A DNA stretch of 64,000 nucleotides from Rosenbergiella epipactidis (GTDB lineage: Bacteria > Pseudomonadota > Gammaproteobacteria > Enterobacterales > Enterobacteriaceae): assembly GCF_018494055.1 (NCBI RefSeq), contig NZ_JABBFQ010000003.1, positions 310,001 through 374,000 on the forward strand. The letters run 5' to 3'. The notes beneath the pieces were generated by a model that was given only the letters and a program-made list of their open reading frames with translations, had not been told where the DNA came from and ran no database searches. Shown piece by piece: positions 38,994-49,513 of this stretch. A program made the translations under genes and the position numbers. Every line of letters begins with the position of its first letter. The first letter of the stretch is position 1.

Positions 38994-40825
38994 ACTTACT
39001 CTATTTAACCGTCCTTTTTCCCTTAATTGGCTTCGTATTATTGGCGTTCTCCCGCGGGCGTTGGAGTGAAAATCTCTCTGCGACAGTAGGAATCGGCTCA
39101 ATTGGTCTGGCCGCGTTAACCACGCTGTATGTGGGAATGGACTTCTTCGCTCACGGACGCGCGGTGTTTGAACAAACACTGTGGACTTGGATGAGCGTGC
39201 CACCTTTTACTATTCCTGTGCGCTTTACGTTGGATGGTCTCTCAATGACCATGCTATCGGTGGTGACTGGAGTGGGCTTTTTCATCCATATGTTTGCTTC
39301 ATGGTATATGCGTGGTGAAGAGGGCTATTCGCGTTTCTTCGCTTACACCAACTTGTTTATCGCCAGTATGGTGGTGTTGGTGCTCGCCGATAACTTGATG
39401 CTGATGTACTTGGGTTGGGAAGGGGTAGGGCTATGTTCCTATCTATTAATTGGTTTCTACTATACCAATCCTGACAACGGTAAAGCGGCGATGAAAGCCT
39501 TTATCATCACGCGTGTCGGGGATGTATTCTTAGCCTTTGCCTTATTCATTCTTTACAACGAATTAGGAACCCTGAACTTCCGTGAAGTGGTGGAGCTTGC
39601 ACCGCAACATTTCGCTGCAGACAATCATATGTTGCAGTGGGCAACCTTGATGTTATTAGGCGGAGCAGTCGGTAAATCGGCGCAACTTCCGCTACAAACT
39701 TGGTTAGCGGATGCCATGGCCGGTCCAACGCCTGTTTCCGCGTTAATCCATGCAGCAACCATGGTTACGGCAGGGGTTTATCTTATCGCCCGTACTCATG
39801 GTTTATTCCTGCTGACGCCGGAAGTACTGCATTTAGTCGGGATCGTTGGTGCAGTCACCCTCGTCTTGGCAGGTTTCGCGGCACTGGTGCAAACCGATAT
39901 CAAGCGGGTATTAGCCTACTCAACCATGAGTCAGATCGGCTATATGTTTCTGGCTCTGGGTGTGCAAGCGTGGGATGCAGCCATTTTCCACTTGATGACA
40001 CACGCCTTCTTTAAAGCATTGCTGTTCCTCTCTTCAGGCTCAGTCATTTTGGCCTGTCATCACGAGCAGAATATTTTCAAAATGGGTGGCTTACGTAAAT
40101 CCATACCCTTGGTCTATATCTGCTTCTTGGTGGGTGGTGCGGCGCTGTCAGCATTACCGATTATTACCGCAGGTTTCTACAGTAAAGACGAAATCCTGTT
40201 TGGTGCCATGGCAAATGGTCATCAAGGATTAATGATTGCCGGCCTGGTCGGAGCCTTCTTAACCTCTATCTACACCTTCCGGATGATTTTTATCGTTTTC
40301 CATGGCGAAGAGAAGATCAAGGCACATGCAGGTAAAGGGATTACCCATCACCTGCCGCTGTTGGTGTTATTGGTCTTATCAACTTTCGTCGGTGCAATGA
40401 TCACGCCACCTTTAGCGGGCGTTCTGCCAGAGAATCATTTCTCTTCTGAAGGCAAAGAGATGCTGGAAATGGTGTCGGGTAGTATTGCGATTATCGGTAT
40501 TCTGATTGCGGCAGCGTTATGGTTAGGCAAGCGCCGTCTGGTCAATGCTGTGGCAGCCAGTGGACCAGGGCGTTTCCTCTCAACCTGGTGGTTTGCTGCA
40601 TGGGGATTCGATTGGCTCTATGACCTGCTGTTTGTGAAGACATTTAAAGCAGTGGGTTGGTTACTGAAATCCGATCCTCTTAACGCGTTAATGAATCTGT
40701 TTGCTGTGTTCTCCCGCTTATTTAATCGTGGATTAGTGGTCGGTGAGAATGGTTATGTGCGTTGGTACTTGGCGTCAATGGGTATCGGTGCTGTGGTTGT
40801 GCTAGCGTTACTGCTGGTGATCTAG
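38990..40825 (+). CDS. nuoL: NADH-quinone oxidoreductase subunit L
   Basis: 611-residue antiporter-like proton-pumping subunit with about 16 helices. The long lateral amphipathic helix is near the C-terminus ([21 protein letters not shown]). Key motifs are [16 protein letters not shown] with the conserved glutamate, [24 protein letters not shown], and [16 protein letters not shown] 99-base gap precedes nuoM. Confidence 0.97.
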   Translation: MNLLYLTVLFPLIGFVLLAFSRGRWSENLSATVGIGSIGLAALTTLYVGMDFFAHGRAVFEQTLWTWMSVPPFTIPVRFTLDGLSMTMLSVVTGVGFFIHMFASWYMRGEEGYSRFFAYTNLFIASMVVLVLADNLMLMYLGWEGVGLCSYLLIGFYYTNPDNGKAAMKAFIITRVGDVFLAFALFILYNELGTLNFREVVELAPQHFAADNHMLQWATLMLLGGAVGKSAQLPLQTWLADAMAGPTPVSALIHAATMVTAGVYLIARTHGLFLLTPEVLHLVGIVGAVTLVLAGFAALVQTDIKRVLAYSTMSQIGYMFLALGVQAWDAAIFHLMTHAFFKALLFLSSGSVILACHHEQNIFKMGGLRKSIPLVYICFLVGGAALSALPIITAGFYSKDEILFGAMANGHQGLMIAGLVGAFLTSIYTFRMIFIVFHGEEKIKAHAGKGITHHLPLLVLLVLSTFVGAMITPPLAGVLPENHFSSEGKEMLEMVSGSIAIIGILIAAALWLGKRRLVNAVAASGPGRFLSTWWFAAWGFDWLYDLLFVKTFKAVGWLLKSDPLNALMNLFAVFSRLFNRGLVVGENGYVRWYLASMGIGAVVVLALLLVI

Positions 40826-40924
40826 GGTGCGTAGGTAAGGGCGTATACTGTATCGCCTTTACCTCCAAGCGTAAATTTTTTGAGCAATATGACTCAGAAT
40901 CACTAAAAAAGGGAACTCTACGCC

Positions 40925-42445
40925 GTGTTACTACCTTGGCTAATTATCCTCCCCTTCGTTGGCGGCTTACTCTGCTGGCTGGCTGAACGCTTAGGCGTTA
41001 AAGTACCGCGCTGGATTGCGCTCGTCACAATGGGGCTAACGCTAGCACTTGCTTTGCAACTTTGGTCGCAAGGCGGGTTTTCATTCACTCAGACTACTGG
41101 CGTTGATCACTGGCAGTCTTCATTTACCGCGGCGTGGATCCCGCGTTTTGGCATTACCTTCCACCTCGCGATTGATGGTTTATCACTGTTGATGGTGGTG
41201 CTTACCGCGCTACTCGGATTGATGGCCGTACTCTGTTCATGGCAAGAGATCCAAAAACGCCAAGGCTTTTTCTACCTCAATCTGATGTGGATTTTGGGCG
41301 GCGTGATGGGCGTGTTCCTCTCTCTGGATATGTTCCTCTTCTTCTTCTTCTGGGAACTGATGCTGGTGCCGATGTACTTCCTGATAGCGTTATGGGGACA
41401 TAAAGCGTCTGACGGTAAGACACGGATTTCGGCTGCGACCAAATTCTTTATCTATACCCAGGCATCGGGCCTTGTGATGCTGATTGCGATCCTCGGGTTA
41501 GTGTTCACACATTACTCGGCCACCGGCGTTTGGACCTTTGCCTATGAGCAACTGCTGAATACGCCGATGTCGCACAACGTCCAGTATTTACTGATGCTCG
41601 GCTTCTTTATTGCTTTTGCGGTAAAAATGCCGATTGTTCCGCTGCATGGCTGGTTACCGGATGCACATAGCCAAGCACCGACAGCCGGTTCCGTCGATCT
41701 AGCGGGTATTTTGTTAAAAACTGCAGCCTATGGGTTACTGCGTTTTAGCCTGCCACTGTTCCCGCAAGCATCAGCAGAGTTTGCGCCGATTGCGATGGGA
41801 CTTGGATTAATCGGCATCTTTTATGGTGCGTGGATGGCTTTCACTCAGACCGATATCAAGCGCCTGATTGCATACAGCTCAATTTCGCATATGGGCTTTG
41901 TGGTAATCGCCATCTTTACCGGTAGCCAGCTTGCCTACCAAGGTGCAGTGGTGCAGATGATTGCACACGGCCTTTCGTCGGCGGCACTGTTCATTCTTTG
42001 TGGGCAGTTGTACGAGCGTTTGCACACCCGTGATATGCGTCAGATGGGGGGATTATGGGCACGAATTAAATGGATCCCTGCGCTGTCACTGTTCTTTGCC
42101 GTGGCCAACCTCGGGATGCCAGGAACGGGTAACTTCGCCGGTGAATTTATGATTTTGACCGGAAGTTTCCAAGTGGTGCCAGTGATTATTGTGACTGCGA
42201 CCTTCGGCTTAGTTTTCGCCTCGGTTTACTCGTTAATCATGATGCAGCGAGCCTATTATGGCGCGCCTAAGTCTGAGACGCCGCTGGCGGCGATGAATGC
42301 ACGCGAATTCACCATGATTCTGATCTTAGTCGTATTGGTTGTGTTGCTGGGGATCTTCCCTCAACCGATCCTCGATACCTCTTCGTCAACCATGGGTGCC
42401 ATTCAGCACTGGTTTAACGCTTCACTTACAATGACAAGGCAGTAA
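40925..42445 (+). CDS. nuoM: NADH-quinone oxidoreductase subunit M
   Basis: 506-residue antiporter-like subunit, about 14 helices. Conserved FFFWELMLVPMYFLI with the pumping glutamate, and FAVKMPIVPLHGWLPDAHSQAPTAGS with its lysine. The start is GTG at 40925 (MLLPWLIILPFVGG), 5-8 bases after a GGGAA ribosome site. nuoN follows after 6 bases. Confidence 0.96.
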   Translation: MLLPWLIILPFVGGLLCWLAERLGVKVPRWIALVTMGLTLALALQLWSQGGFSFTQTTGVDHWQSSFTAAWIPRFGITFHLAIDGLSLLMVVLTALLGLMAVLCSWQEIQKRQGFFYLNLMWILGGVMGVFLSLDMFLFFFFWELMLVPMYFLIALWGHKASDGKTRISAATKFFIYTQASGLVMLIAILGLVFTHYSATGVWTFAYEQLLNTPMSHNVQYLLMLGFFIAFAVKMPIVPLHGWLPDAHSQAPTAGSVDLAGILLKTAAYGLLRFSLPLFPQASAEFAPIAMGLGLIGIFYGAWMAFTQTDIKRLIAYSSISHMGFVVIAIFTGSQLAYQGAVVQMIAHGLSSAALFILCGQLYERLHTRDMRQMGGLWARIKWIPALSLFFAVANLGMPGTGNFAGEFMILTGSFQVVPVIIVTATFGLVFASVYSLIMMQRAYYGAPKSETPLAAMNAREFTMILILVVLVVLLGIFPQPILDTSSSTMGAIQHWFNASLTMTRQ

Positions 42446-42451
42446 TCCGCC

Positions 42452-43909
42452 ATGACAATAACTTCTCAACAATTGATCTTACTGCTGCCGATGTTAATCG
42501 TTGGATTAACTGTGGTAGTGGTGATGCTATCCATTGCTTGGCGTCGCAATCATTTTCTCAACGCAACGCTAACGGTGATTGGGCTTAACCTTGCGCTATT
42601 TTCCATCTGGTTCCCGGCGCATCAACCTGTTACGACGGTAACTGACTTATTAAGAGCCGACCATTATGCCTTTTTCTATAGTGGATTAGTGATCTTAGCG
42701 AGTTTGGCGACCTGTACCTTTGCCTATCGTTGGTTAGAGCGCTACACGGACCATAAAGATGAATTCTATCTATTAGTCCTGATTGCGGGCCTCGGTGGGA
42801 TAGTCTTGGCTTATGCGGATCACTTTGCTTCACTGTTTATTGGCGTAGAACTGCTATCGCTGCCACTGTTCGGCTTGGTTGGTTATGCCTTCCAACAAAA
42901 ACGTTCGTTGGAAGCGGCGCTAAAATACATGATCCTGTCTGCGGCAGCCTCGTCATTTATGCTATTCGGTATTGCGCTGATTTACGCGGCAAGCGGCAGT
43001 CTTGGTTTCCCAGCCTTAGCCAAGGCACTGACGGATGGAGTGGTCGAGCAATCACTCTTGATCACTGGTTTTGGCCTGTTAATTATTGGTCTTGGCTTCA
43101 AATTATCCTTAGTGCCTTTCCACTTGTGGACGCCGGATGTGTATCAAGGTGCACCCGCTCCGGTCTCGGCTTTCTTGGCGACAGCCAGTAAAATTGGGAT
43201 TTTCGCGGTACTGATTCGCTTATTTGTTTCCATTCCGGTCGCTGATAATGAATCGATCCGTGTGGTGCTGATCGTTATTGCCTTAGCCTCGATGCTGGTG
43301 GGTAACTTGATGGCGATCTCGCAAAGTAATATCAAACGGTTGATGGGCTACTCGTCGATTGCCCACCTTGGCTATTTATTAATTGCCTTGATTGCAACGC
43401 CTTCGCATCAACTCTCTTTAGAAGCGACAGGGATTTACCTGATCGGGTATCTATTCAGTAGCCTTATTGCTTTTGGGGTGATCAGCTTAATGTCTTCACC
43501 GGCGAACGGCAGCGATACTGACTCGCTCTACTCTTACCGCGGATTATTCTGGCAGCGCCCTGTGCTGGCCAGTGTGATGGCGGTCTCGATGCTCTCTTTA
43601 GCCGGGATCCCGTCAACCTTTGGTTTTATCGGTAAGTTTTATCTGTTAGCGAACGGTGTGCAGGCTCAGCTCTGGTGGTTAACGGCAGCGGTCGTTGTGG
43701 GCAGTGCTATCGGCCTTTATTACTACTTACGGGTAACAGTTAGCCTGTTCCTAAAAGGGCCTGAGCAGCGTAGTCGCGATACCAATAATAATTGGGCTTA
43801 TACCGCTGGCGGTATTGTCGTACTGCTTTCAGCGGTAGTGATTATTGTGGCCGGCTTCTACCCACAACCACTGATTACCTTGGTACAGATGGCACAACCG
43901 CTGTTGTAA
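42452..43909 (+). CDS. nuoN: NADH-quinone oxidoreductase subunit N
   Basis: Last gene of the operon: 485-residue antiporter-like subunit with about 14 helices. [17 protein letters not shown] carries the conserved glutamate. [26 protein letters not shown] and [18 protein letters not shown] follow. The full complement A, B, CD, E-N is therefore encoded without a break or pseudogene. Confidence 0.97.
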   Translation: MTITSQQLILLLPMLIVGLTVVVVMLSIAWRRNHFLNATLTVIGLNLALFSIWFPAHQPVTTVTDLLRADHYAFFYSGLVILASLATCTFAYRWLERYTDHKDEFYLLVLIAGLGGIVLAYADHFASLFIGVELLSLPLFGLVGYAFQQKRSLEAALKYMILSAAASSFMLFGIALIYAASGSLGFPALAKALTDGVVEQSLLITGFGLLIIGLGFKLSLVPFHLWTPDVYQGAPAPVSAFLATASKIGIFAVLIRLFVSIPVADNESIRVVLIVIALASMLVGNLMAISQSNIKRLMGYSSIAHLGYLLIALIATPSHQLSLEATGIYLIGYLFSSLIAFGVISLMSSPANGSDTDSLYSYRGLFWQRPVLASVMAVSMLSLAGIPSTFGFIGKFYLLANGVQAQLWWLTAAVVVGSAIGLYYYLRVTVSLFLKGPEQRSRDTNNNWAYTAGGIVVLLSAVVIIVAGFYPQPLITLVQMAQPLL

Positions 43910-44076
43910 GGTATTAAAGAATCACTTTGCACCGAAAAGCTGTCGCGCTGAGTAGGTGCTTGATTTACCCCCCTCGTTAAACACGCTTCGTGATCACACA
44001 CCTCAGCAGCACAGTTTGCCTTGTCACCGTGACAAAACGTATTCTCTCGGAAATTAAAAAAGGGGAGGAAGGCGTG

Positions 44077-44099
44077 ACAGCCCAGCGTCGCTAGGCTGT
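44077..44099 (-). terminator. Hairpin between nuoN and the convergent small secreted gene
   Basis: ACAGCC-AGCG and CGCT-GGCTGT pair with one mismatch. On the minus strand it lies 10 bases after the stop of the 101-aa gene, and a run of six T follows some 17 bases further on. A terminator for that gene is possible. The plus side has no T-run. Confidence 0.4.
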
Positions 44100-44109
44100 T
44101 GGAGAGGAA

Positions 44110-44415
44110 TTAGATCGACTTATTCTTCAGATGGTGTAGAGATTGCCCCACCAGTTGTTTACATTGATCGACTTTTGCATCGGTTGGGTTCTGTGCCAAT
44201 TGTGGATGCATTTTCAAGACGTGGTTAAAGGCTAAACGGACTTCATTACCCACATTCATGGTCGCCGCATCGCTCTCTGTGATCGGATGGGTATTCAGTT
44301 TTACATGTGTGCAAACATCAGCAATTTGTTCGCCTTCAGATTGACCAGCGGCCATGTTTGCCATTGCGGAACCACTCACTAACACCCCAAGAATTAATAA
44401 ACCAGCTTTACGCAT
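44110..44415 (-). CDS. Small secreted protein of unknown function
   Basis: 101-residue protein that I do not recognise. It has a clear signal peptide: positively charged MRK, hydrophobic GLLILGVLVSGS, and an AMA cleavage site near residue 19. The mature part is about 80 residues, with two cysteines (near 35 and 85) that could form a disulfide, and no membrane segment. AAAGGAAA lies just before the ATG, so it is a real gene. It sits alone between nuoN (convergent) and opgD. It is probably periplasmic, with no assigned domain. Confidence 0.75.
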   Translation of the reverse strand: MRKAGLLILGVLVSGSAMANMAAGQSEGEQIADVCTHVKLNTHPITESDAATMNVGNEVRLAFNHVLKMHPQLAQNPTDAKVDQCKQLVGQSLHHLKNKSI

Positions 44416-44595
44416 AGCGATTTCCTTTTGTTATAGTAAAAAATTGAGCGAGATTACAATAATAGTAGGTGATAATTTCGAAGCTTGCCTACTTTTACTA
44501 TAGCAAATACTTGTGGCTGGCAAAGGGCATTAAAGCGCAAGAGATGGGTGAGGAAACTGCCCCGAATCGCAGAGTTTGCGATTCGGGGAGGGTGA

Positions 44596-46254
44596 TTAAT
44601 TACCTGCTGTCATCTTACGGTCATCAACGTATTTACGTTGGTCAGCCGTAGGGGGGAAGTATTGATATAACCAGGTTTCAGATAGCGTCTGATCCTTGGT
44701 GCGCAGGAACATCCGCATATTTACCGGCGTTGTACTGTCGCTGTTCGGATACCAATCAAAAAGAATACGATAAGTATTGGTAGGTTCGACATAAAGGATC
44801 TCAACTTGCTTAAAGGTGCCTGACGAGACGGTAATCACCGGCTCAATACCTTTAGGTGCAGCATCCTTCAATTCAGCGCCGGTAAAGTCGACAGCAAAAC
44901 GACGACACCAAGTCTCAGGGAAGTGTTCGCCAGGTGCCCAACCTTCTGGGAAGCCACCCATCCCGGTACGGGTAGAAACGACACGAGATAAGTTACTCTC
45001 GACCGGCGGTAAGGCACTCCAGTAAAGGTTGTAGGCAAAATCGACTTCGCTGCCCGCTTTAATCGCGGTTGCAGGCTGCCAGAAGCAGACAACGTTATCG
45101 AGTGTTTCACCGGTGGTCGGAATTTCCATCAGGTTAATCGCACCTTTACCCCAGCTTCCCACTGGCTCCACCCATAGACTTGGGCGCTTATCGTACCAGC
45201 CGATAACATCTTGATAATCGCTGAAGTTGTGGTTGAGTTGCAATAAACCGAAACCTTTCGGGTTCTCATCAGTGAAGTCATTAAAGGATAGCTGACGCGG
45301 GTTATTCAGTGGGCGACAGATCCACTCGCCTTTACCTGTCCACATCGCGAGACGATCAGAATCGTGAATTTGCGGGTGATAGGTATTGCACATTCTGCGT
45401 TCGTTGGTACCGCAGCCAAACATACTGGTCATCGGCGCGATACCCAGTTGTTCGATGTCCTTACGGGCATAGAGGCTGTTTTCGATCTTCATCACGGTGC
45501 GTTTATCTTCGCAGGCAATGGTGAATTTGTATGCGCCGGTTAGGCTCGCACCGTCCAGTAATGCATAGACGACGAAAGTGGTGGCATCGGCTTTTGGCGT
45601 TTCGAACCAAAATGCTGTGAAATCCGGGAATTCTTCATGCTGCGTTAAGGTATTGACCGCAACACCACGCGCCGATAGACCGTATTGGAAAGTGTCATCC
45701 ACGGCACGGAAATAGCTAGCCCCTAAGAATGCGACAATGTCGCGACGTGCCAGTTCAGGCGCTTTAAACGCACGGAAGCCTGCAAAGCCGAGATCTTTTT
45801 TGCCCTGTAGCTGTTTTACATCGACATTGGCATCGTGATAGTTGAATAACTCAGGTCGAAAGTGGATCTCTCGTGCATCTTGGCTGGCGGTATCGATTGA
45901 AAACATTCTAATCGGACGTTTAAAGCCCATTCCGACATGGAAAAACTGCACATCTAACTTACGATGCGGTACGTTAGCCCATAACGAGTGTTTAGCATCA
46001 TATTGAATATTATTGTAGGCCTGTGGTGTCAGGTTAGCTAAGGTCTCGGGTAGGGCGCCTGGGGCTCCCGACCAAGGGCTGCTGGCCATTTGTTTGGCGT
46101 GCGCTTTAAGCTTATCGAAGCTGAATTTTTTGGCTGTGCCATCGGCAATCCCATCCGCTGCCCACACTTGATTTGACAACAATCCTGAGATCCCAGAAAG
46201 GCCACCGAGGGTGGATAATGCGACTGAGGCTTTAACAAACTTTCTACGATTCAT
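44596..46254 (-). CDS. opgD: Periplasmic glucan biosynthesis protein OpgD (MdoD)
   Basis: 552-residue periplasmic protein that shapes osmoregulated periplasmic glucans by trimming the beta-1,2 glucan backbone, a paralogue of OpgG. The N-terminus [10 protein letters not shown] with a hydrophobic stretch and VWA-ADG site is a twin-arginine signal peptide. The body matches E. coli OpgD from [12 protein letters not shown] to YVDDRKM, including [27 protein letters not shown] and [16 protein letters not shown]. In E. coli opgD lies far from nuo, so its place here is a rearrangement. Loss of these glucans is known to activate Rcs signalling, whose genes are 10 kb away. Confidence 0.95.
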   Translation of the reverse strand: MNRRKFVKASVALSTLGGLSGISGLLSNQVWAADGIADGTAKKFSFDKLKAHAKQMASSPWSGAPGALPETLANLTPQAYNNIQYDAKHSLWANVPHRKLDVQFFHVGMGFKRPIRMFSIDTASQDAREIHFRPELFNYHDANVDVKQLQGKKDLGFAGFRAFKAPELARRDIVAFLGASYFRAVDDTFQYGLSARGVAVNTLTQHEEFPDFTAFWFETPKADATTFVVYALLDGASLTGAYKFTIACEDKRTVMKIENSLYARKDIEQLGIAPMTSMFGCGTNERRMCNTYHPQIHDSDRLAMWTGKGEWICRPLNNPRQLSFNDFTDENPKGFGLLQLNHNFSDYQDVIGWYDKRPSLWVEPVGSWGKGAINLMEIPTTGETLDNVVCFWQPATAIKAGSEVDFAYNLYWSALPPVESNLSRVVSTRTGMGGFPEGWAPGEHFPETWCRRFAVDFTGAELKDAAPKGIEPVITVSSGTFKQVEILYVEPTNTYRILFDWYPNSDSTTPVNMRMFLRTKDQTLSETWLYQYFPPTADQRKYVDDRKMTAGN

Positions 46255-46507
46255 GCCGAAAACATTTCCTTAGAGCTATGAAAGAATGGAGGAAGCTCTC
46301 CTCCGCGATGGATAACTTTCAGATACTATAGCGTGCTTAAAATTCGTTTTACTACTGCTTTTCAGAGTAATCTTGTCCGCCGATATTCTTGCATAAAATT
46401 AAGGGATAAGCAGCGTATGCTAAGATTAATAAAGCGTAGCACTGATCAGTGAAAACGTGCATGACGTCGACAGTTACCCATTGACTATGATCGTATGAGG
46501 AGAGTGT

Positions 46508-46813
46508 ATGTCTAAGAAACATCAGCAGGAGCAACTACAGCAGCAATTATCTGCACTCGCAGAGAGTGTTGAGGCGTTACTGGCAGCGGAAGTCGATCTA
46601 ACCGATACCTACTATCTGGGATTAAAAGCCAAGGCGGAACAAGCGCTTAATCACGCCCGAGAATCACTCGAGGCGAGTAAAGAAGGACTGATCGCAAAAA
46701 GCCGCCGTCGAGCGCGTTGTATTAATCAATTCGTGACCGAATCTCCCTGGCGCACGCTGGCATTGGGATGGGCAGCAGGGATGATTTGCGGTATTGTTTC
46801 GACTAAACGTTAA
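46508..46813 (+). CDS. elaB: ElaB/YqjD/DUF883 family membrane-anchored protein
   Basis: 101-residue protein, with a long amphipathic helical part (residues 1-75, Gln/Glu/Lys-rich, probable coiled coil) and a C-terminal membrane segment of small residues (LALGWAAGMICGIVSTKR). This pattern is that of ElaB and YqjD, inner-membrane proteins that tether ribosomes to the membrane in stationary phase. Its place in the nuo-nrd interval agrees with E. coli elaB. It has a cysteine (RRARCINQF) not seen in the E. coli protein. Confidence 0.82.
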   Translation: MSKKHQQEQLQQQLSALAESVEALLAAEVDLTDTYYLGLKAKAEQALNHARESLEASKEGLIAKSRRRARCINQFVTESPWRTLALGWAAGMICGIVSTKR

Positions 46814-46832
46814 CGAAAATGAGGTCGTTTCT

Positions 46833-48020
46833 GTGAAGGTCGAAATGTTATCTACTGGCGATGAAGTACTCCATGGTGAAATCGTCGATACCAATGCTGT
46901 CTGGCTTGCCAACACATTTTATGAAGCCGGTTACGCGATGACTTTTCGCACGACCTCAGGAGATTGTCTGCCGACACTGGTGGAGACACTCCAACAACGT
47001 AGCCGAGTTGCTGACGTATTAATCGTCAACGGTGGGTTAGGTCCCACAAGCGACGATTTTACCGCCCAAGCCGCGGCACAGGCAGCGGGCGTTGGCCTCG
47101 TCCGTAACGTCCAGTGGCTGAGCGAATTGCAGGCCTTCTTCGACCGCCGGGGAAGGGAAATGGCAGCCATTAATCTTAAACAAGCCGATATCCCTGACAC
47201 AGCAGAAATGCTACCGAACGGTAACGGTACGGCTTGTGGCTTTCGCCTTGAGCTTAATGATTGCCAGATCTTTTTTACACCGGGACCGCCTGCTGAATTC
47301 AAGTTAATGATCACCGAGCAGGTATTACCCAGGCTTACCCAATACTTTCCCATGCCAGAGAAATTAGCCTGTTTACGGTTGACCACTTTTGGTCGTGGAG
47401 AAAGCGCTATTGCTGCATTATTGGCTGATATCAACCTGCCTGCGGGCGTCACCTTAGGCTATCGTGCCGCAGCGCCTATCGTTGAGATTAAACTGAGCGG
47501 TAACCAGACTCAACTCGCCGCTATGCAAGCTTGTTGGAAAATCATCAAGGGCCGCGTCAAAGATTTTGTTCTTTTTGAAGGGAAGGCAGGTTTCGCTGCA
47601 GAAATCGCCACGTTACTTAGTCAGCGCCATTATCGATTGCAGTTACAAGAAGGCTTTTCAGCCGGATTGCTCAACTGGACGTTAGCTAATGGAAACGCTG
47701 CACTCTGTGGGGCCGAGATCACGGGAAATAACGAAACGTGGGATGTAGAGAACTGGATGCGATCCTTAGCGGTAAAACCCGCGGACCAAACACTCTTCTT
47801 GGCGATTAGCCCCTTGGTCAAGGGTCAAGAAGTGGGATTTATTCTTACTACGCCTCACCAAACCTATACTTTTCACGCAGTGATTTCCGACGCGCTATTG
47901 ACCGCGCCGCAACGTCTTCAGGAAGTGCTTGTGGTGCAGGCGATGTATTTGGTTCATCGTTGGTTAACCGGACAACCGGTAACGCTTATCTATCAAGGCT
48001 TAGCGCTGAGTAGCGATTAG
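46833..48020 (+). CDS. yfaY: CinA-like protein YfaY (nicotinamide-nucleotide deamidase-related)
   Basis: 395-residue CinA-family protein. The N-terminal molybdopterin-binding-like (COG1058) domain is clear: EMLSTGDEVLHGEIVDTNAVWLA, VNGGLGPTSDD, FTPGPPAEFK. The C-terminal half corresponds to a degenerate CinA deamidase domain. GTG at 46833 gives the family N-terminus (KVEMLSTGDE), after GAGG. The open frame upstream overlaps elaB. E. coli YfaY lacks deamidase activity as far as I know, so the function is open. Confidence 0.85.
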   Translation: MKVEMLSTGDEVLHGEIVDTNAVWLANTFYEAGYAMTFRTTSGDCLPTLVETLQQRSRVADVLIVNGGLGPTSDDFTAQAAAQAAGVGLVRNVQWLSELQAFFDRRGREMAAINLKQADIPDTAEMLPNGNGTACGFRLELNDCQIFFTPGPPAEFKLMITEQVLPRLTQYFPMPEKLACLRLTTFGRGESAIAALLADINLPAGVTLGYRAAAPIVEIKLSGNQTQLAAMQACWKIIKGRVKDFVLFEGKAGFAAEIATLLSQRHYRLQLQEGFSAGLLNWTLANGNAALCGAEITGNNETWDVENWMRSLAVKPADQTLFLAISPLVKGQEVGFILTTPHQTYTFHAVISDALLTAPQRLQEVLVVQAMYLVHRWLTGQPVTLIYQGLALSSD

Positions 48021-48031
48021 GGGAGAGCGGG

Positions 48032-48298
48032 CTACAGCTCGATCTCGATATCGCCATCGGGCTGGCAACAACAGGGCAAAATTTCGCCCTGTTGAATAAA
48101 GGCTAAGGGCTGACTCGCATAGCACACTTGGCCCTTACATAACTTCACTCGGCAAGAGCCACAGTAACCTTCGCGACACTGGTATTCTACCTCGAGCTGA
48201 TGATGCTCTAAGGTTTGCAATAAACTGGAGTGGTGAAGCTCTGGCTCCACCATTTTCCCAGAGTGGCTGAGTGTGATCCGAGCGGGTTTAGTGGCCAT
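48032..48298 (-). CDS. yfaE: 2Fe-2S ferredoxin-like protein YfaE
   Basis: 88-residue plant-type ferredoxin. The ligands are in CREGYCGSCR and a later cysteine in LPCCCQP; the tandem cysteines here make the fourth ligand ambiguous. YfaE supplies electrons to maintain or rebuild the diferric-tyrosyl cofactor of NrdB. The start lies 2 bases from the nrdB stop, so it is translated as part of nrdA-nrdB-yfaE. Confidence 0.95.
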   Translation of the reverse strand: MATKPARITLSHSGKMVEPELHHSSLLQTLEHHQLEVEYQCREGYCGSCRVKLCKGQVCYASQPLAFIQQGEILPCCCQPDGDIEIEL

Positions 48299-48300
48299 TA

Positions 48301-49431
48301 TTACAGTTCGAAATCGTTAAAACCATCTGTGTCGACAACGCTATCAATCTGGCCGACAAGGTAAGAGCTGACTTCCACTTCTTGCGGAGCCACTTGCACG
48401 TTATCGGAGACTAACCACGAATTAATCCAAGGAATTGGGTTAGAACGGGTTTTGAATGGCAGTTCCAGTCCCACGGCATGCATACGAATATTGGTAATAT
48501 ATTCGATGTATTGGCAGAGAATATCTTTATTCATTCCGATCATCGAGCCATCACGGAACAGGTATTCTGCCCACTCTTTTTCCTGCTCAGCAGCCTTTTT
48601 AAATAACTCAAAGCACTCTTGCTCACACTCTGCAGCAATCTCTTTCATTTCCGGATCATCTTCACCGCTTCGCAGCAGATTTAGCATATGCTGCGTGCCC
48701 GTCAGGTGCAGGGCTTCGTCACGTGCGATAAGACGGATGATCTTGGCATTACCTTCCATCAGCTCACGCTCGGCAAACGCGAACGAACAGGCAAAGCTTA
48801 CGTAGAAACGAATGGCTTCGAGGGCATTGACGCTCATCAGGCAGAGGTAAAGCTGTTTCTTTAATTCACGCAGGGAAACGGTCACGGTTTTTCCAGCAAC
48901 CTGATGGTCACCTTCACCTAAAAGATGCCAGTAGTTGGTCATTTCGATCAGGTCGTCATAGTACTTAGAAATATCTTCAGCACGGCGCAGGATCTGGTCA
49001 TTCGTCACGATATCGTCGAATACCAGAGCCGGGTCGTTCACGATATTACGAATAATATGAGTGTAAGAACGTGAGTGAATCGTTTCGGAAAACGCCCAAG
49101 TTTCAACCCATGTTTCCAGTTCGGGAATGGAGATTAACGGTAACAGCGCAACGTTTGGACTACGCCCTTGGATAGAATCCAATAGCGTTTGATATTTTAA
49201 GTTACTTAAAAAGATATGACGTTCGTGTTCAGGAAGTTTTTGAAAATCGATCCGATCGCGAGAGACATCGACTTCTTCAGGGCGCCAAAAGAAGGAGAGT
49301 TGCTTTTCAATCAGTTTTTCAAAAATTTCATATTTTTGTTGGTCATAGCGCGCAACGTTGACCGGTTGGCCAAAGAACATTGGCTCTTTGAGCTGATCGT
49401 TTTTATTTTGTGAAAAAGTGGTGTAAGCCAT
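48301..49431 (-). CDS. nrdB: Ribonucleoside-diphosphate reductase class Ia, subunit beta
   Basis: 376-residue R2 subunit. It holds the di-iron tyrosyl radical that starts ribonucleotide reduction in NrdA. Iron ligands Asp85, Glu116 and His119 and the radical Tyr123 (RSYTHIIRN; Tyr122 without Met) are present, as is the second ligand set in [15 protein letters not shown]. The C-terminal tail NDFEL docks to NrdA. It lies downstream of nrdA by 82 bases. Confidence 0.97.
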   Translation of the reverse strand: MAYTTFSQNKNDQLKEPMFFGQPVNVARYDQQKYEIFEKLIEKQLSFFWRPEEVDVSRDRIDFQKLPEHERHIFLSNLKYQTLLDSIQGRSPNVALLPLISIPELETWVETWAFSETIHSRSYTHIIRNIVNDPALVFDDIVTNDQILRRAEDISKYYDDLIEMTNYWHLLGEGDHQVAGKTVTVSLRELKKQLYLCLMSVNALEAIRFYVSFACSFAFAERELMEGNAKIIRLIARDEALHLTGTQHMLNLLRSGEDDPEMKEIAAECEQECFELFKKAAEQEKEWAEYLFRDGSMIGMNKDILCQYIEYITNIRMHAVGLELPFKTRSNPIPWINSWLVSDNVQVAPQEVEVSSYLVGQIDSVVDTDGFNDFEL

Positions 49432-49513
49432 TGAGGTATCCCAATCATTAGCAAATAAGAAAATGTTGAAGGTAAGCAGGGCATTGCCTGCTTACCTTAA
49501 GCCGGTTCAGTAA

